DNA of 64,000 nucleotides, from contig JAJHZJ010000061.1 of the NCBI GenBank assembly GCA_023548195.1, positions 7,375,374 through 7,439,373 on the forward strand, in the 5' to 3' direction. Source of the DNA: Bettongia penicillata ogilbyi. Taxonomy: Eukaryota; Chordata; Mammalia; Diprotodontia; Potoroidae. Below, piece after piece: positions 25,769-38,770 of the stretch. Positions within the stretch are counted from its first letter, which is position 1. Each line of letters opens with the position of its first letter. A program made the translations under genes and the position numbers. The notes under the pieces are model-generated. The model did not search any database and was not told where the DNA came from. It saw only the letters and a program-made list of their open reading frames with translations.

Positions 25769-26159
25769 TCATGGACAATCTCCCCATAATATGCCTGTAG
25801 ATTACCTTCTACTAGGTTTGCCCTAATATCTTGGTTCATGTACCCCAGCTGGGAATGCTGATGTCTACATCTCCTATCTCAGAAGAAGCATTCCAGGGAG
25901 AGTGTCCAGGCATCTAGCACAAACCTGTAATCCCATCTGCATATTCTTTTACCTCGAAAACTACAGCATTTCATTCTCCTTGCTCTATTGACAAGCAGCT
26001 TGAGTCATGAACAACACAGGCAATCACATAGTTATTTGTTTCAAGAATGGATTTGTGAGAATTCATAGATTGATTAGTTGCTTAAGTGTCATGAAGATTA
26101 GCTTCTTTCTACTGTGGCAAACCCAGAAATACAAATTAGAAGCTGAGCAATCTCCAGAG

Positions 26160-26860
26160 GCAAAAGGCGTCTGAGTCCTGAAATAGCAAAGGAGATCATT
26201 GCAACAGCCTCCTCATTGCTCTCCCTTCCTGAAGTCTCTCCCCACTCCAAACACTCCTATACCCAGCTGCCAAAGTTATTTCCTTAAACAAATATCTGAC
26301 CATGTCACTTGCCTACACAATTAGCTCCAATGGCCCCCTATTATCTCTAGAGTAAAACAGAAATTCTATTTTACCTTGAAAACCCTTCATAACTTGGCCC
26401 CAACCGATCTCTTCAACCTCACTGGAGATCATCCTGCCTCCCATACTTTGTAATCCAGCCAAACTGGCCTCCTCTCTATTCTTCACACACCACACACCAC
26501 ACTCCTATCTTTATGACTTTGACTGGTCACTCCATGTGCCTGGAATACAGTCCCTCCCGCCTCCATCTCACCGTGTCCTTCCTTTAAGACAGCTCAAGTA
26601 TCACCATCTGCATGAAACTTTACCTGATCTCTCGCAAATATTAGTGCTCTCCCTCTCAAACTACTTTGTATATATTTATGTGTACATGTGCTCTCTCTCT
26701 CTCTCTCTCTCTCCATATATATATGATATATTCTTATTATCCTCCCATTAGAATCTAAGCTCCTACAGAGTAAGAATTTTTCATTCTGGGTACTTGTATC
26801 CACAGTGCCTGCTCCATAGTAGACAATAAATAGTTATTGCTTGATTGACTGGCATCTCCT
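26160..26860 (+). mobile_element. L2 LINE, 3' end
   Basis: Ordered L2 3' landmarks: gaaaacccttcataacttgg, atccagccaaactggcctcc, ccatgtgcctggaatacagt, acagctcaagtatcaccatc, then aatctaagctcctacagagt and cagtgcctgctccatagtag ending in caataaatagttattgc. It carries a CT/TA microsatellite at 26,688-26,730. Confidence 0.75.
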
Positions 26861-27747
26861 TGAGCTATATAGTCACGCTGAAAAAGGCAATGGCAGTTGC
26901 CCTAAGGTATATTTAGCAATAGAAGGGTAGATCTGCCAGTATGTCATAGCTCAGACAGCCAGAAGTACTCAAGGATCCCCATGTTACACGAAGGAGGGAG
27001 GAAGAGGATACATGTGAGGAGAGTTTTACAAGTGAGAAATAATTATCAGTGTCTTGGTGTGGCAAAGGTACTTGCATTTCTGAGACAAGTTTTCCTTAGG
27101 TAAAAGTTCTGAAAACAACCCTTCTTTGTTCACAAAAAGATATTTTATCTTAATGGAAACTATAGGAAATCCATCAACACCTTCAAAGTCAGTAAGATGC
27201 TAACCAGAGACATTTTACGCCACCAGAATCAAATGAGATGCACGTGTATGGAATGGAAATGCAGGCACAACTTCCCAGACTCTGGAGAGATGTTTACATC
27301 TTGTACTGTTCCTTTGTGCTTTGCCATGTTCTGAAAATGGAGGCCTCCAATTATGTAGTCTGAGGACCCAAAACAGGTCAGCACAGACTCCTGCTCAGGG
27401 AAGAGAAGAAAACATCTGCATAGTTGTACAAAGGTTACTAATGATACAGGGTGTTGTTCAGCTACCTTCAGACCCTTCTACATTGAAATGCTTTCACAGC
27501 TTCTCTCAAAGCAGTTGTCACTGAGCAGTTACCAAGGCCTCTGTCAGCATTACTTTCTAGAAGGAAAATGAACAGGTACAAGAAAGTAGTTTTCCTGTAG
27601 AAGGGAGGGCTGAAGGAGAGGAAAGAGGTAAGGAGAGACAATTCAAGTTGTTTGTGCCTTAGTAGAATGTCATGGAGTCTCAGATTAGTGGCATACGTTA
27701 TATAGTCTATAGAAAAAAGGAACTCCAAAGAGGAATATTTTCCAGAT
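26861..27747. other. Intergenic, nothing assigned
   Basis: Only short frames; no clear repeat. Confidence 0.55.
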
Positions 27748-27955
27748 CAGGCAATGTAGAGGGTAGAGTGCTAAACATGGAATCAAAAAGACAAAAATTC
27801 AAATCTAGCTTCAAGCACTTATTAATTGTGTGACTTTGGGCAAATCATTTAACCTCTGCCTTGGTTTCCACATCTGTAAATTGAGAGGTTTGAATATGAT
27901 GGTCTCTAAGGTCCCTTCCAGTTCAAAATATATCATCTTGTGATCACAATGTAAG
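27748..27955 (+). mobile_element. MIR/THER SINE
   Basis: gtgtgactttgggcaaatca, gtctctaaggtcccttccag and upstream aaattcaaatctagcttcaa. Confidence 0.7.
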
Positions 27956-28084
27956 GATGAGCATTCCTGTATCAGTATCAGTTTATCTTAATAGTAGGAA
28001 AAGAGTATTCTTCTATTGAGGTCCAAGAGTCTCCATGGGCAACCTACAAGAGTGGTTTTGACTTCCATCTGTAAGTATAAATAC

Positions 28085-28330
28085 AAGCTAGGCTGTGCAG
28101 TGAATAGAGCACAGACTAGGATTCAGGAAGACCTGAGTTCAAATCCTTCCTCATATAGTCCTTAGCTGTGTGACTCTGAACAAAGAACTCAACCTTTGTT
28201 TCTTCAATCAGTAAAATGGAAGTAATAATAGCACCTACCTCCCAGGATTTTTGTGTAGATCAAATGAATTACTATGTACCTAGTGCTTTGCAAACCTTAA
28301 AGCCTTATAGAAATGCTAGTTATTATTAAC
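28085..28330 (+). mobile_element. MIR/THER SINE, full length
   Basis: gaagacctgagttcaaatcc, gctgtgtgactctgaacaaa, gtgctttgcaaaccttaaag, gctagttattatta. Confidence 0.7.
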
Positions 28331-29569
28331 AAGAAAAACTATTGCGGCTGCAACTCCCAATCTTCCCATTGAAAGCTTTTAACAGATCACAGTACTTGGG
28401 CCTTGATAAGGCAAAGAGCAAACACAAATAGAGTATGATGTTAATAGAGTACCAACTGCACAGAGCTCAGTGGAGGGGTTGGAGGGAATCTTTTTCTCCA
28501 CCCTGCCTAATGCATAGCTGTAATCAATCCCTGTCAGAGCTAAAAGGAGCTCTGTCCAAACTCCTGTCTCTACCCCCATTCAACAGACTACTCTCTGGGT
28601 TGATAACGCAGAGGCAGCAGGAGAGCATTAATCTCCATGTCTACTTCAACCTTCAGACTGACATGATCGTCAATGGATTCAAATGAGAGCAGGAAGTAAG
28701 TAAAAATAAAATAACTACCCCATCCAGACATTACACCAAAGTAGCCTCTGCATGTGACTGATGGAAAATGCACCGTTTTCTTTTAATGAATAAGCCTTCA
28801 TGAAGTTAGCTGAGGAGGAGTTGAAAAGCTTTTCCTCCAAGAACACAGACACTGTGACGGTTACAAGCTGCCCTGAAGCACAAAGACCAAGGGCATCGAT
28901 GAGAGCTTGGTGTAGTCATATTCCCAGAAATAGCTTCTCCCAAGACCCATGAATATTCCCTCTTCCTGCCATGACCCGAATGAACAAATGAAAAGAAATT
29001 TATTAATCACTTGGTATATGTCAAGTATATCATACACAGATTCTAGGCTTAACTCTCCCAATCCCCTGGAAGTCTGGGGCTCCAAAGCAAGGCTGTCTAC
29101 TACTCCCCACAAGGTTCTAGGAGACCCTGAGGGGTGTAATGGTAGATTTCTGGTACTACAGTTAATAAGCCCTTACTGGTGTGCTTCCCATAGTTATCCA
29201 CTGATTAGCTAAATTTAATTAGCTTTTATAAAGGAGTTATTTACTGAGGTTGTATAATAAGAAAAATTTGGCTCAAAAATTCCCTCAAAATTCTATGACA
29301 CATTCTCCCACAAATACATAAGGGATCCAGGGGAAAGTGGACTTGAATTTAGAGAGCAGAAGTGGCAAAGAGATAATTCACAGTTTTTGGAAGGGCTTTC
29401 CTCCAGGCATTGTCTGCTGGGCTCCCAATAGAGCCTGGAATCTGCCTTTGCTGATGACGTCCAGTTCTCAATGCAGATGCTACTATAAGCTGTTCTGTGA
29501 CTGCTAGGATGCCAATGAGAAAATGCAAATCCTCTGACCCTCTGAGGTTCACAAGATTCTCATATTCAG
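28331..29569. other. Intergenic, nothing assigned
   Basis: Several 60-87-codon frames on both strands, none recognisable. Confidence 0.55.
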
Positions 29570-29665
29570 GGAGGCAAGCAACTGCGAGTTATGTCATCAT
29601 CTTGATGTCATGGTCCTCTTCAGGAACGAAGGGCAAACACACCAACAATGACAACAAGGTTGAGA
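29570..29665 (+). mobile_element. SINE tail fragment
   Basis: gaggcaagcaactgcgagtt, tcatggtcctcttcaggaac, gaagggcaaacacaccaaca: the same terminal segment as the SINE at 30,222-30,535 but truncated or diverged upstream. Confidence 0.6.
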
Positions 29666-30194
29666 CCAACACTAGGACTATTTTCCTCCCTATAACATGA
29701 TTCCTTCTCAGGAAGTTAGTGGAAGATCTCCGTTATTCAGCTGCCAGATGCTCAAATCTGTCTGTTCCAAAAATGGCTTACTGAATTTGCTTATACAAAG
29801 GCCTTAAGGAGTAAATAAGCCTCCTCAACTAATTCTAACATGCTTCAATCTATTTCATCCAGTGGCTTTCAAGGACTTTTAAAATTATCAAGGAGATTTT
29901 CTTTACTATAATTTCCATTGATAAAATTATATTCATTTCATGTGAACCATTTGGAAGTACCAATGGCTTTGGTGGCAAGACCTTTCCTTTCTGGATCTTA
30001 AGTAGCTGTGGCTGTGAAGGAAATGGGACAAGCACAGCACATGGAGCCTACTTAAACAATGTATGTGGGAGTCAGACTAGAAGCAGGACTGGTAGCCTAG
30101 AAGTTATTGCTACTCCCTAAGTTACTGATTGCTTGAAATTAATAAGGTAATTATTTTGATTTTATATTCATTTTTAACATATAGAGAAAGATAT

Positions 30195-30610
30195 AGATTA
30201 TCAATAAACCACATACTTAATGGGGCAGGTAGATGGTACAGTGGATAGAGCACCAGTGCAGGAGTCAGGAGGACCTGAGTTCAAATCTCACCTCGGACAC
30301 TTGACATTCATTAGCTGTGTGACTCTGGGCAAGTCACTTACCCCAATTGCCTCATCCTGGGTCATCTCCAGTCATTCCGATAAATGTCTGGTCACTGGAT
30401 TCAGATGACTCTGGAGAAGTGAGGCTGGTGACCTGCACAGCCCTCCCTCACTCAAAACAAAGTTAAGCAAGTGCAAGTCATATCTTTATTTCCCTGATGA
30501 CATGGTCTTCTTCAGCAACAAAGGATGAACACACACACATACTTAATCAATAAATAATCATCATTTATGAGTAAGGGACCATGCTAAGCACTAAAATTCT
30601 ACAACAGACC
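30195..30610 (-). mobile_element. L2 3' end, antisense, split by SINE
   Basis: Short arms at 30,195-30,221 and 30,548-30,610 (aataatcatcatttatgagt, accatgctaagcactaaaat) surround the SINE at 30,222-30,535. Confidence 0.5.
30222..30535 (+). mobile_element. Composite marsupial SINE with perfect target duplication
   Basis: The tRNA-like head (ggggcaggtagatggtacag, gctgtgtgactctgggcaag) is joined to a body with cattccgataaatgtctggt, gtgaggctggtgacctgcac, ctccctcactcaaaacaaag and the tail gacatggtcttcttcagcaa. Flanked by a perfect 12-base duplication cacatacttaat (30,210-30,221 and 30,536-30,547). Inserted into an antisense L2 fragment. The intact duplication suggests it is among the younger insertions here. 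Resembles the wallaby WSINE type, from memory. Confidence 0.85.
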
Positions 30611-30904
30611 TCAAAGGTTCAATTTCATAAGCACAATTTACAAATTATAACAACTTTGGAGTTTGGAACCAGTATTGGGTGTCACAAGTGATTTTGGGAA
30701 ATATTTACTGTGCCTTTGAAACAAGAGAGCACAAAATTCCCTTTTTATTATTTATATAAATCCTAAAATTAAGGGGAGGGAAAAGAAATTCTTCTTGTTT
30801 TAGGTGCAGAGTATGTCTTCCCCTCTACCATCATGTCACAAGATATGTAGTGTGGCTCTAAGAATTCACTTGATATTGAAGAGATCTTTAGGGAGACTGT
30901 GATT

Positions 30905-31430
30905 GGTGGAAACTTTTTTAAGTTTTCTTTTTAATTTATGGAATAATACAAATATTTCCATAACATAGCACAATAAAAAAGATGATTGCATATGAAACAG
31001 CAAATCTGCTATGCACAACTTACTATTCTATATCCGGTCATGTATCCGTTTTGACCTTATCTTGGTATACTGGTCTACCCATTCATTTTTACTCACCAAT
31101 TCCCTTCTCAACCTCTCTTTTCACCTTATCTATGTCACCTTATCTTCTCTCCTTACTCTCGTTCCTCATTTTTGTCACCCCTCTAACAGTCCCTCCCTTA
31201 CCATATCCCCCAGTTTTCTCATCTCTCTAGAAGTTCAGATGACTTCTAAACTTCTTCAGATGTATAGTTGTTGCCTCTTCAACTCAGAGGAGAATAAGGG
31301 TCTCATATTACCAGCTCTCCATTCCCACATGCTTTCTCTGTATTAGTTCTTCCTTTCATGCCCTGTTTTCATAAGAAAATTTCTCCCTTTAGCCTTTTCC
31401 TACCCAATTTTTTTAGGTCTTGGATCATAG
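30905..31430 (-). mobile_element. L1/LTR-like antisense fragment
   Basis: The left part (tttatggaataatacaaata, cataacatagcacaataaaa, agatgattgcatatgaaaca) matches an antisense 3' region I associate with marsupial L1 relatives. The remainder is pyrimidine-rich and resembles a longer marsupial repeat I cannot name. Confidence 0.5.
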
Positions 31431-31439
31431 GTCTTGGAA

Positions 31440-31720
31440 CATTATATTTTGAAGAGGAAGGAATCTGAGGTTGCATCCAAGAAGAGCTTATTCAGCAAAA
31501 CTGAGTAAAATTCTGAATGAAAAAAATGGACATTTGACGAACTGAAAGACTTTCAGGTATTTGTTAACATAACAAAAAGACCAGAACCTAATGAAAAATT
31601 GACATAAAAGATCTAGGAGAAAAATAAGGAAATCATTAAAGACTAATTAAAAGGTGCTAATTAAGGTCAAACTGTTTACTTATGAAAGTATATTAAGATT
31701 AGTAGTAATAGTAGCCTTAA
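31440..31720 (+). mobile_element. L1 ORF1 C-terminal fragment
   Basis: tattcagcaaaactgagtaa, gaactgaaagactttcaggt, agaaaaataaggaaatcatt and ggtcaaactgtttacttatg match the end of ORF1 and following sequence seen at 20,000-20,200 and 43,100-43,300. Confidence 0.65.
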
Positions 31721-32190
31721 AATTATTATCGTTACTAAGGTAGTTTGAAAGAAAAGTTGGAGCTGAGTTGTGTATAACGAGGTAGAAACTTTTTGTTAAG
31801 ACTTGAACTCTATATGCAACCTCTCGAGTGTAGTGAACAACACCCAGAAATAAAACAGATCTTGGGGACCTGACTGAAGAAGCAACTTCTGGAGTTTCTG
31901 GCAGACTTGTGAACAGTCCTCTGAAAATAAAGGTGGTCATGGTTAAGACAGAATTGATCAGAGTGTCACTTAAACCCCAGAATCCTGAAGCCTGAGTGAG
32001 CACAGAGAGAAGTAAAGACCCTGAAAACCACCTCTACCAATACTCCCTAATAATTACCTTGGTTGCGTCCTTTTCTCTTTTCCTGCTCTGCTTTGGAGGT
32101 GTCAGTCAGGCCCAGTTCACGGGGTTGGAAGAATGCCATAGTTCCCTTCCCATATTGATACCATCTCCCACCCTCAGTTCCTTCTACTTT

Positions 32191-32434
32191 GTAGTTGTTT
32201 CAGTAATGTCTGACTCTTCATGACCTTATTTGGAGTTTTCTTGGCAAAGATACTGGAGTAGTTTTGCCATTTCCTTCTCCAGCACATTTTACAGGTGAGG
32301 AAACTGAGGCCAACAGGATTAAGTAACTTGCCCGTCATACAGGGAGGAAGGGTCTGAGGCCAGATTTGAACTCAGGAAGATGAGTCTTCCTAACTCCAAG
32401 ACTGGCATTCCACCCACTATGTCACCTAGCTGTC
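32191..32434 (-). mobile_element. Marsupial tRNA-type SINE, full length
   Basis: Antisense copy: gtaatgtctgactcttcatg, ttttcttggcaaagatactg, gaggccagatttgaactcag, cactatgtcacctagctgtc. Confidence 0.87.
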
Positions 32435-32689
32435 CTGCAGCTACTTTAGTCACATGATTTTCCGTTAAACATGATAAATAAAAGAATATCTTGCTTTCAG
32501 CATTTGGCTGGTTTATATAATTCTTCTGCAGAACTTTCAAGTCCTGTCACAGAAATGATGAATTTCCCCTTTAGGGGGCATTGCTTGCCTCTGTCCTGAT
32601 CCTATATAACCACGGGCATCAAGCATTTAATACTGCCTGCGCTCATGTAGGCAGTTGAATACTGCATCAGAAATAATATTTGGGGAATG

Positions 32690-32930
32690 TGCTGTCATGT
32701 GCTGGTAAATGTTTAGCAACTAGCTCTTGAAAACAAAGTACACATGACACACTTTTCAATTTAATCTTCATTCTTAACATTTTCTCCCTCACTTTCTTAA
32801 GTCTGGATAATCAGTAAAGCAATAAATCAAACCCCAATTTGTAATGTTATTATAAATACTCACACTGAAAATTTAACAGTAGGCTCATCTGGGCCAGTAT
32901 GAGCTGGCTCTAGCATAGCTGTTGGGAATA
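32690..32930. repeat. Interspersed family D, longest copy
   Basis: tctccctcactttcttaagt, ctggataatcagtaaagcaa, cacactgaaaatttaacagt, agtatgagctggctctagca; an upstream part (gctggtaaatgtttagcaac) may be the other end. Confidence 0.55.
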
Positions 32931-33464
32931 TGCCAAGGTAGCTATGATTCTCAGATAGGTATTCCTATCTATCCCCTACCTGTGCCTCTTTGTGGAGAGT
33001 AGTATTCACCTCCTTAATCTAGGGGTATAGATGCATGTGCCTTTATCCAGTTAAGCTCTTGGCTCAATCCCTATGCACTAGGAAAAGCCTATCCTTCTGT
33101 TTCCCTTTATGCAACATTTCCTTGAATTCTAAACACATGTGCATGGCATAATGGAATTGACCACAGAAATGTGACTTTACTGAATACAGCATACACACTT
33201 CCATAAAATTCAAAAGAATAAAATTAAAATATATTAAGATTATTTCATGAACTGTGAACACATGGCTTTTCCCAGATGCAAGCAGCCCACAGTCTACAGG
33301 CATGATTCAAATGTAGTCAGTTCCTGGACACAGTTCAGCTGCTCCCCTAAAGAGTTTCAAAGATCTTTAGTGCTAGAGTTAGCAAACACCCCTAGTGCTC
33401 TCTCATTCAAGCCCAGGTGTTCTTTATCTGTTTTTTCTACTCATGCATTCCTGAGCAGTCAAAG

Positions 33465-33558
33465 TCTTAATAAAAGGATTTGTTCTGTGAAGTTTGGGCC
33501 ACACTTGAGGACCTAGAGGACCACATGTGGCCTTGAGGCTGTAGGATCCCCACTCCTG
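33465..33558. mobile_element. Nonautonomous hAT fragment, same family as 17,766
   Basis: ggatttgttctgtgaagttt, cacacttgaggacctagagg, ccacatgtggccttgaggct, end ccccactcctg. The left part is truncated. Confidence 0.75.
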
Positions 33559-34245
33559 GGTCAGTTGATGAACCTGAGATCCAAGACTATTTCTTAATGT
33601 GTCTATTTTTTTTTTTTGCTAACAGTTCTATTGTTGGTATTAACTTCTAAGTCTGTCCTCTAACTGCTTCTCAGTGTACTCTAGACTAATTGATCAATCT
33701 TCACTGCTCTCCATTACTAATGGAGTGGTTGAATAGACACAAGAGCATGCCAAACACAGAGACTCCTCCAGCCGTCATTACTCCCCTATTCTGGAACCAT
33801 TGTTCTTTCAATAATCATTAAGCCCATGTTTTATGTTATACCTGCTCTAGTCCTTCAAGTCCTTTTGGCATCTCAGCCATCAAGTTTGGTCATGCTCACC
33901 TTCATAACTTTTATGGGCAGGATGCAGTCAAGGCAAGGGAGCTAATGGCTCATCAGATAAGACATAAATATAGCCCTCATTACATCCATAAATACAAATA
34001 TATTTGAGAAGGAAGACAGAAATAATAACTGGATAGTGAGCAGAAAAGACTCCATGAGTGGCCTGTGGTACCCAAGTTATTGAAAAAAATAAGTATTCCA
34101 GAAGACAGAATAAGGAAGGGAAATTGCACAGTGGACTGCTGGTATGAACACTTGGAGGTGGAAAGTGGAGTTAAGGCAACAGTAAGCCATCTTGGCTAGA
34201 ATAGAATACTGAAGGAAAAACATGGTGCACAAATAGGGAAATACA

Positions 34246-34292
34246 ATACACACACACACATAAATAAATAAATGAATGAATGAATAATTAAA
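34246..34292 (+). repeat. CA then AAATA/GAAT simple repeat
   Basis: acacacacacaca followed by taaataaataaatgaatgaa. Confidence 0.9.
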
Positions 34293-34439
34293 TGCACACT
34301 TTTTTACAGGGTAGGAAAAGGGATCCAATAAGAATTAGGGAAATTATGGAAGGAGTGATATCCCTGCCTTATTAAAGGAAGAACAGACAATTCAAAAATG
34401 AAAGTAGTGTATCATCAACTGTCTTTATGTTTTGGAACA

Positions 34440-37378
34440 GTGAAACACTTCAGGAAAAATGAAAGAAATAGGCTCCACAAATATGGATTCACTTGAAAGC
34501 TTGCCACTGTCTTGCCTCAAAAAAGCACCATTTTTCTTTGGGTTACTCTATGACAGCCTGGTCTGTCAGTTGCTGCCATTTCCTCAGAAGTTTATGGCTA
34601 TGTGTATCATTCAGAATTGTGCTTCCATATGTGCTTCCAGGGTCCTATTTGTTGTCAAGTTACCTCATGTTAATTATCAACACCTCTGCCGCTTCATTGC
34701 CCTGTCATCGTGTGCACATCCCACACAGAATCTGCCCACATCTAGCCCAATATAGTTCTTCCAGGCAATTGAAATGACTGCATTTTAGGAGCTCACAGTT
34801 GAAGATCCTATCTTTTTACTTAAAGTATGACCATTGGTATTAAAGTAAGCAGCATCTGCGATAGCTCCTCTTAGATCCTGGTACATGTCCAGAATTGAGC
34901 CTTGCATGGAAGTTGTCCTATTGGATGCTGACTGATATTGCATGTATAATTGGACTGCTTTTTCATTTTATTTTGTTATTAATTTATTTTAATAAAATTT
35001 TAGTTCCCCTATAGTATCTTGCGTTTAATTTTTTAAATAAAAATTTATCCACTTTTTCCAAAGGTCCTGATCCCACAATTTACACAAATTCAATTTGTCC
35101 TGTTGCAATTTTGAACTTTTAAGACCCTCATTGAGTATAGACCAGACAGATAGAACAACATTTTTGTAAATATTCCATTCATTCTGTAGTTGTTGGCCAT
35201 ACTAGCTCCACATTCAGTCTCCTCAAAAAAGCTATACTGATTTTCAGGGTTTGGTTTTCTAGTCTTTCCATAGTGCCCATAAAATTATTCAATGTTCAGG
35301 ACATACAAAGACTCAGATGGATCTGTGATTGTATGTGTGTACATTCCTTCAAACATTACAGATCACAAACCATCTATGCCTGCCCCTTAGCCATATCTTC
35401 CCCTACGTACAACATAGAGGATCCACTCAATGGGCAAAGGGCCTTCCTTGATTTCTCTAGATAATTCATGACTCTCAGTCCATCATATGGACAGCCTTTT
35501 GGTTATCTCTCACTTTTGCTATGTGACCAGGTCACCTTCTTTCTCTAGTGGCACACTTGGCTTCAGTTCTTCTTCATACTTTCTAATGTGTAATAAGTCA
35601 CACCTATTCACACTTGTCATGTGCTTTCCCTGTGCTCTAAGTTATACTTGTTTTTAATTCTTCAGAAAATGCAGTGTCCTATGACTCAGAGCAATACAAC
35701 ATGAGTGTAATATTGTACATTTGTTTCAGGGACAAATTCAGAATTACTAAAGGAGCTTTGCAACCATTTAAAGGCAATTGATTCCACCCTTCTTGTAATT
35801 CTGGACCCAACTTATTATATCTTTTATATCTTATCAATGCCTGTTTAAGCTATATTTATTGAGAGATAAGCCCTATAAGTTGTCCATCTAATTGCATGTC
35901 ATAGTCTGGACCAAGGGTGAAGAACCTGTAGCCTTAGGTTCACATGTGGTGTGGTTTCCCATCGTAGGTTCCCCTCCCCTAGGTAGGTATTCTTCATCCA
36001 TTTGGTTTCACCTCTGTGGATGATTTAGTCCCAGCTCTTTTGAATGGTTATGGATCTCATCAAGGATTTTCAGCTATGTTTGAGAGCTTAATGCTAACCA
36101 ACAAAACAATGTCATCCTCATCTGGAGTATCTCACTTTCTATAGGGAATACCTTTTCAACTTGGACTTTGTGCCAGATTTGATGTGTGATAGTGGCCAAC
36201 AATCTTTGATGAGTATATATCTCCTGTCTTATGCCTTCCCTTATATTTATGATCAAATAGCTGTTCTTGTTATTATAGCTTCAGAATTGAAAAACAGAAA
36301 TGAATTCATGTATTTTAATCACCTTGGACAGTTCCTAGGGCACTGCATGGCACCTTTCACATAAGTATCTCATAATGCCATATGCTATAAAGTACTATAG
36401 ATATGTAAGGTGTTTCTGTTTTGATTAATATTTACTAATTTGGATCTATGATCTCAATATGTTTACTCCTTCCATTGGTGACTATCACAACCCATTCATA
36501 CTTCTTCATGCTGTGAAATTCTTATCAACATTCTACATGATTGTGTTCTAGAGGGAATCCATCTAATGTGTTGGGGGCCTTCCTGTTATCTCTTGACATG
36601 TGCGTATCAGTGAAGTTTGTGGTCTGTCCATCTGTTATACTTCACACTTACTATAAGAATGACACACCCTTTTCCAATCATAGTACCTTGTATGCGGTTC
36701 CACGTGTACAGTTTGTCTTTTGTGATGTCTCAGGTGTCTGCCACTGTTATGGAGGTTGTCTCGTGCATGGTAGAAATGAAAGAGGGATTCCCTAAATATG
36801 GTGAGATCCTCCAGATGTTTCTGGTTGTATGTAACACTGGGCTGATTTCATCAAGTCCAAGAATATTGCAGAGTCTCATAAATTATACTCAAGTTACTAA
36901 AAAGGATTTGGTCAGTCTATCCACATGAGAAGGATCAAGTGAATACAGACTATATTCATGGAGCTGCTGCAGAAATATGTGTATATGGTACAGACCAATA
37001 GGCAGTGAATTAATCCCACAGTCATAGTGGGAAATTCAGCAGTCTGGATTGCGTTGGGAAACTACTTGGTACTTTCAGTGACCCCAAAATAAAATACCAT
37101 CTTTTTAATACCAACTTTGGTTATGCTACATGGCTACAAATCATGCAATGCCATAATCACCAAAGAATCCAAACTTCTGGTCATTCAAAAGGCAATGGAG
37201 AGATGTGTAGTAGATATAAATATTGTCATTATTATGAAGTTTTATATCCAGGCATAAGTGAATTGATAGGTAGCTTTTTGAGAATTCTTTTGCATCTGCG
37301 ATTCTGTTTTCCATTCTCTGGGGGATTTGAAATGGATTCATCTCTCTTCAGTACAATCCTCCTTTAAAAAAAAAAAAA
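34440..37378. other. 2.9-kb block without recognised repeats, ends in A13
   Basis: Apart from the small hAT-like piece at 35,911-35,983 I recognise no repeat here, unlike the surrounding DNA. A run of 13 A at 37,366-37,378 closes it. Several 60-100-codon frames exist on both strands; none resembles a protein I know. Could be unique DNA or an old retroelement. Confidence 0.4.
35911..35983. mobile_element. Short hAT-like element, possible member of same family
   Basis: Left ccaagggtgaagaacctgta resembles the TIR; right taggttcccctcccct resembles the opposite end; the interior is very short (cacatgtggtgtgg). Confidence 0.5.
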
Positions 37379-37934
37379 TCTGAGTAAACTCAGATCTGGC
37401 AGCCACCTCAAAATCTGTTCATTGGAATTTAATTTGAGCTTGGCTGTGATCTCATCCATAGCATGCATTTTCCTTAGCTTTGGCATTCAACATGCCCACT
37501 TGGCAGGCCTCCAAACCAGCCAATTCGTTATATTACTGTGGCTGTCATGTTGTTAATCCTATTGGTTAAAAATAGCAAAAAAACCAATGTAGGAAAAAAT
37601 AGATTTGCTTTTGATTCTGCTTCCATTTTGTGCTTCATTTCAAATTTCCTTTCTTCCTAGTTCCTCTGACTTTTATCACAGACTATGTAGACCACCCTCT
37701 GGAAATAACAACGGTGTTGATAGTCTGTTCAAATAAATACCACAATTTAGTGGAATCTTATGAATGTTTAGACCTTGGACTCTGAAGAGCCCCTACGTTT
37801 ACTAGTCTGGCTTCAGCATAAGCAGTGCTGACTAGTGAGGTACTAAAAGCTCAGCAGCTCAGTCCTAGGTGAATTAGATGGATAATAATATTTATTGGAA
37901 AATATTTGTTAGATTGATAAATAATAATTTTGAT

Positions 37935-38125
37935 ATAATACTTAAACTTTTGCAAGATACCTTGTATATATTTTCTCATTTGATTTTGCAAATTCTATGA
38001 GTTAGTATTATTATCCTAATTTCATGAATGAGAAAATTGAGGTTAAGCTACTTGCCTTTGGTCACACAGTTAGGAAATGTCAGAAGTTGAAGCCAGATCT
38101 TCATGACCCTAAGTACAGGTCCCAG
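37935..38125 (-). mobile_element. MIR SINE, antisense
   Basis: gagttagtattattatccta, gagaaaattgaggttaagct, ctttggtcacacagttagga. Confidence 0.65.
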
Positions 38126-38324
38126 ATTACTATGCCAGAGAAAAATAAATATCAGTAATAAATGTTGCATAACTGCACTCAAAGCATGGAAAAGCAACCA
38201 CCTAACTCCTCCACTGCTCTCTGCTATCCCTACTAAAGTCAATTTCTGGACCCTAAAGTAGAACGAAGAGCAACATATCTGGATCTTTTTTTTATTTATC
38301 AATTTTGTTTTGGTTTTGCCTTTC

Positions 38325-38400
38325 TTTTTATTCCCAGAATGCCGCACGGTGCCTGGCACTTACTAAATGCTCAATAAATGCATGTCCACTTCACTCGATT
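38325..38400 (+). mobile_element. L2 3' tail
   Basis: cacggtgcctggcacttact, aaatgctcaataaatgcatg: clear L2 terminus. Confidence 0.6.
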
Positions 38401-38524
38401 GGATATTGTGGCCAGTTTCAATGTTCTACTTCCTGAGCTAATAGGTTGTAGCCATACCTTTGGCAGTTACCATTTCAGTCTGTTTTTTTTACTAATCATG
38501 ATAATGGCAACAGCAAAACCAGTA

Positions 38525-38770
38525 ATAGCTAGAATTTCTATAGCACTCTGAGATTTGCAAAGCACTTTAGAAATGTTGTTTTATCACCATAATAACTTTG
38601 AGATATAAGTGCTATCACTCCCATTTTATAGATGGAGAAACTGAGGCAAATTGAGATTAAGTGACTTGCCCAGGTCATATAGCTCATAAGTGTCTGCGTT
38701 AGGGTTTTAACTCAGATATTCTTAAATCTAGGTCCAACACTCTACCCACTGGGCCACCTCATTGCTTTCA
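38525..38770 (-). mobile_element. MIR SINE, antisense, full length
   Basis: gatttgcaaagcactttaga, gatggagaaactgaggcaaa, aagtgacttgcccaggtcat, ctctacccactgggccacct. Confidence 0.75.

Larger units (their letters stand above)
32931..34440. other. Intergenic, mostly unassigned
   Basis: Holds the hAT fragment at 33,465-33,558 and a simple repeat at 34,246-34,292; otherwise nothing recognised. Confidence 0.5.

Noticed and set aside
34776..34957. About 60 open minus-strand codons with a protein-like look
   Set aside because: I could not match them to any family and there is no splice or conservation evidence; noted only within the unassigned block.
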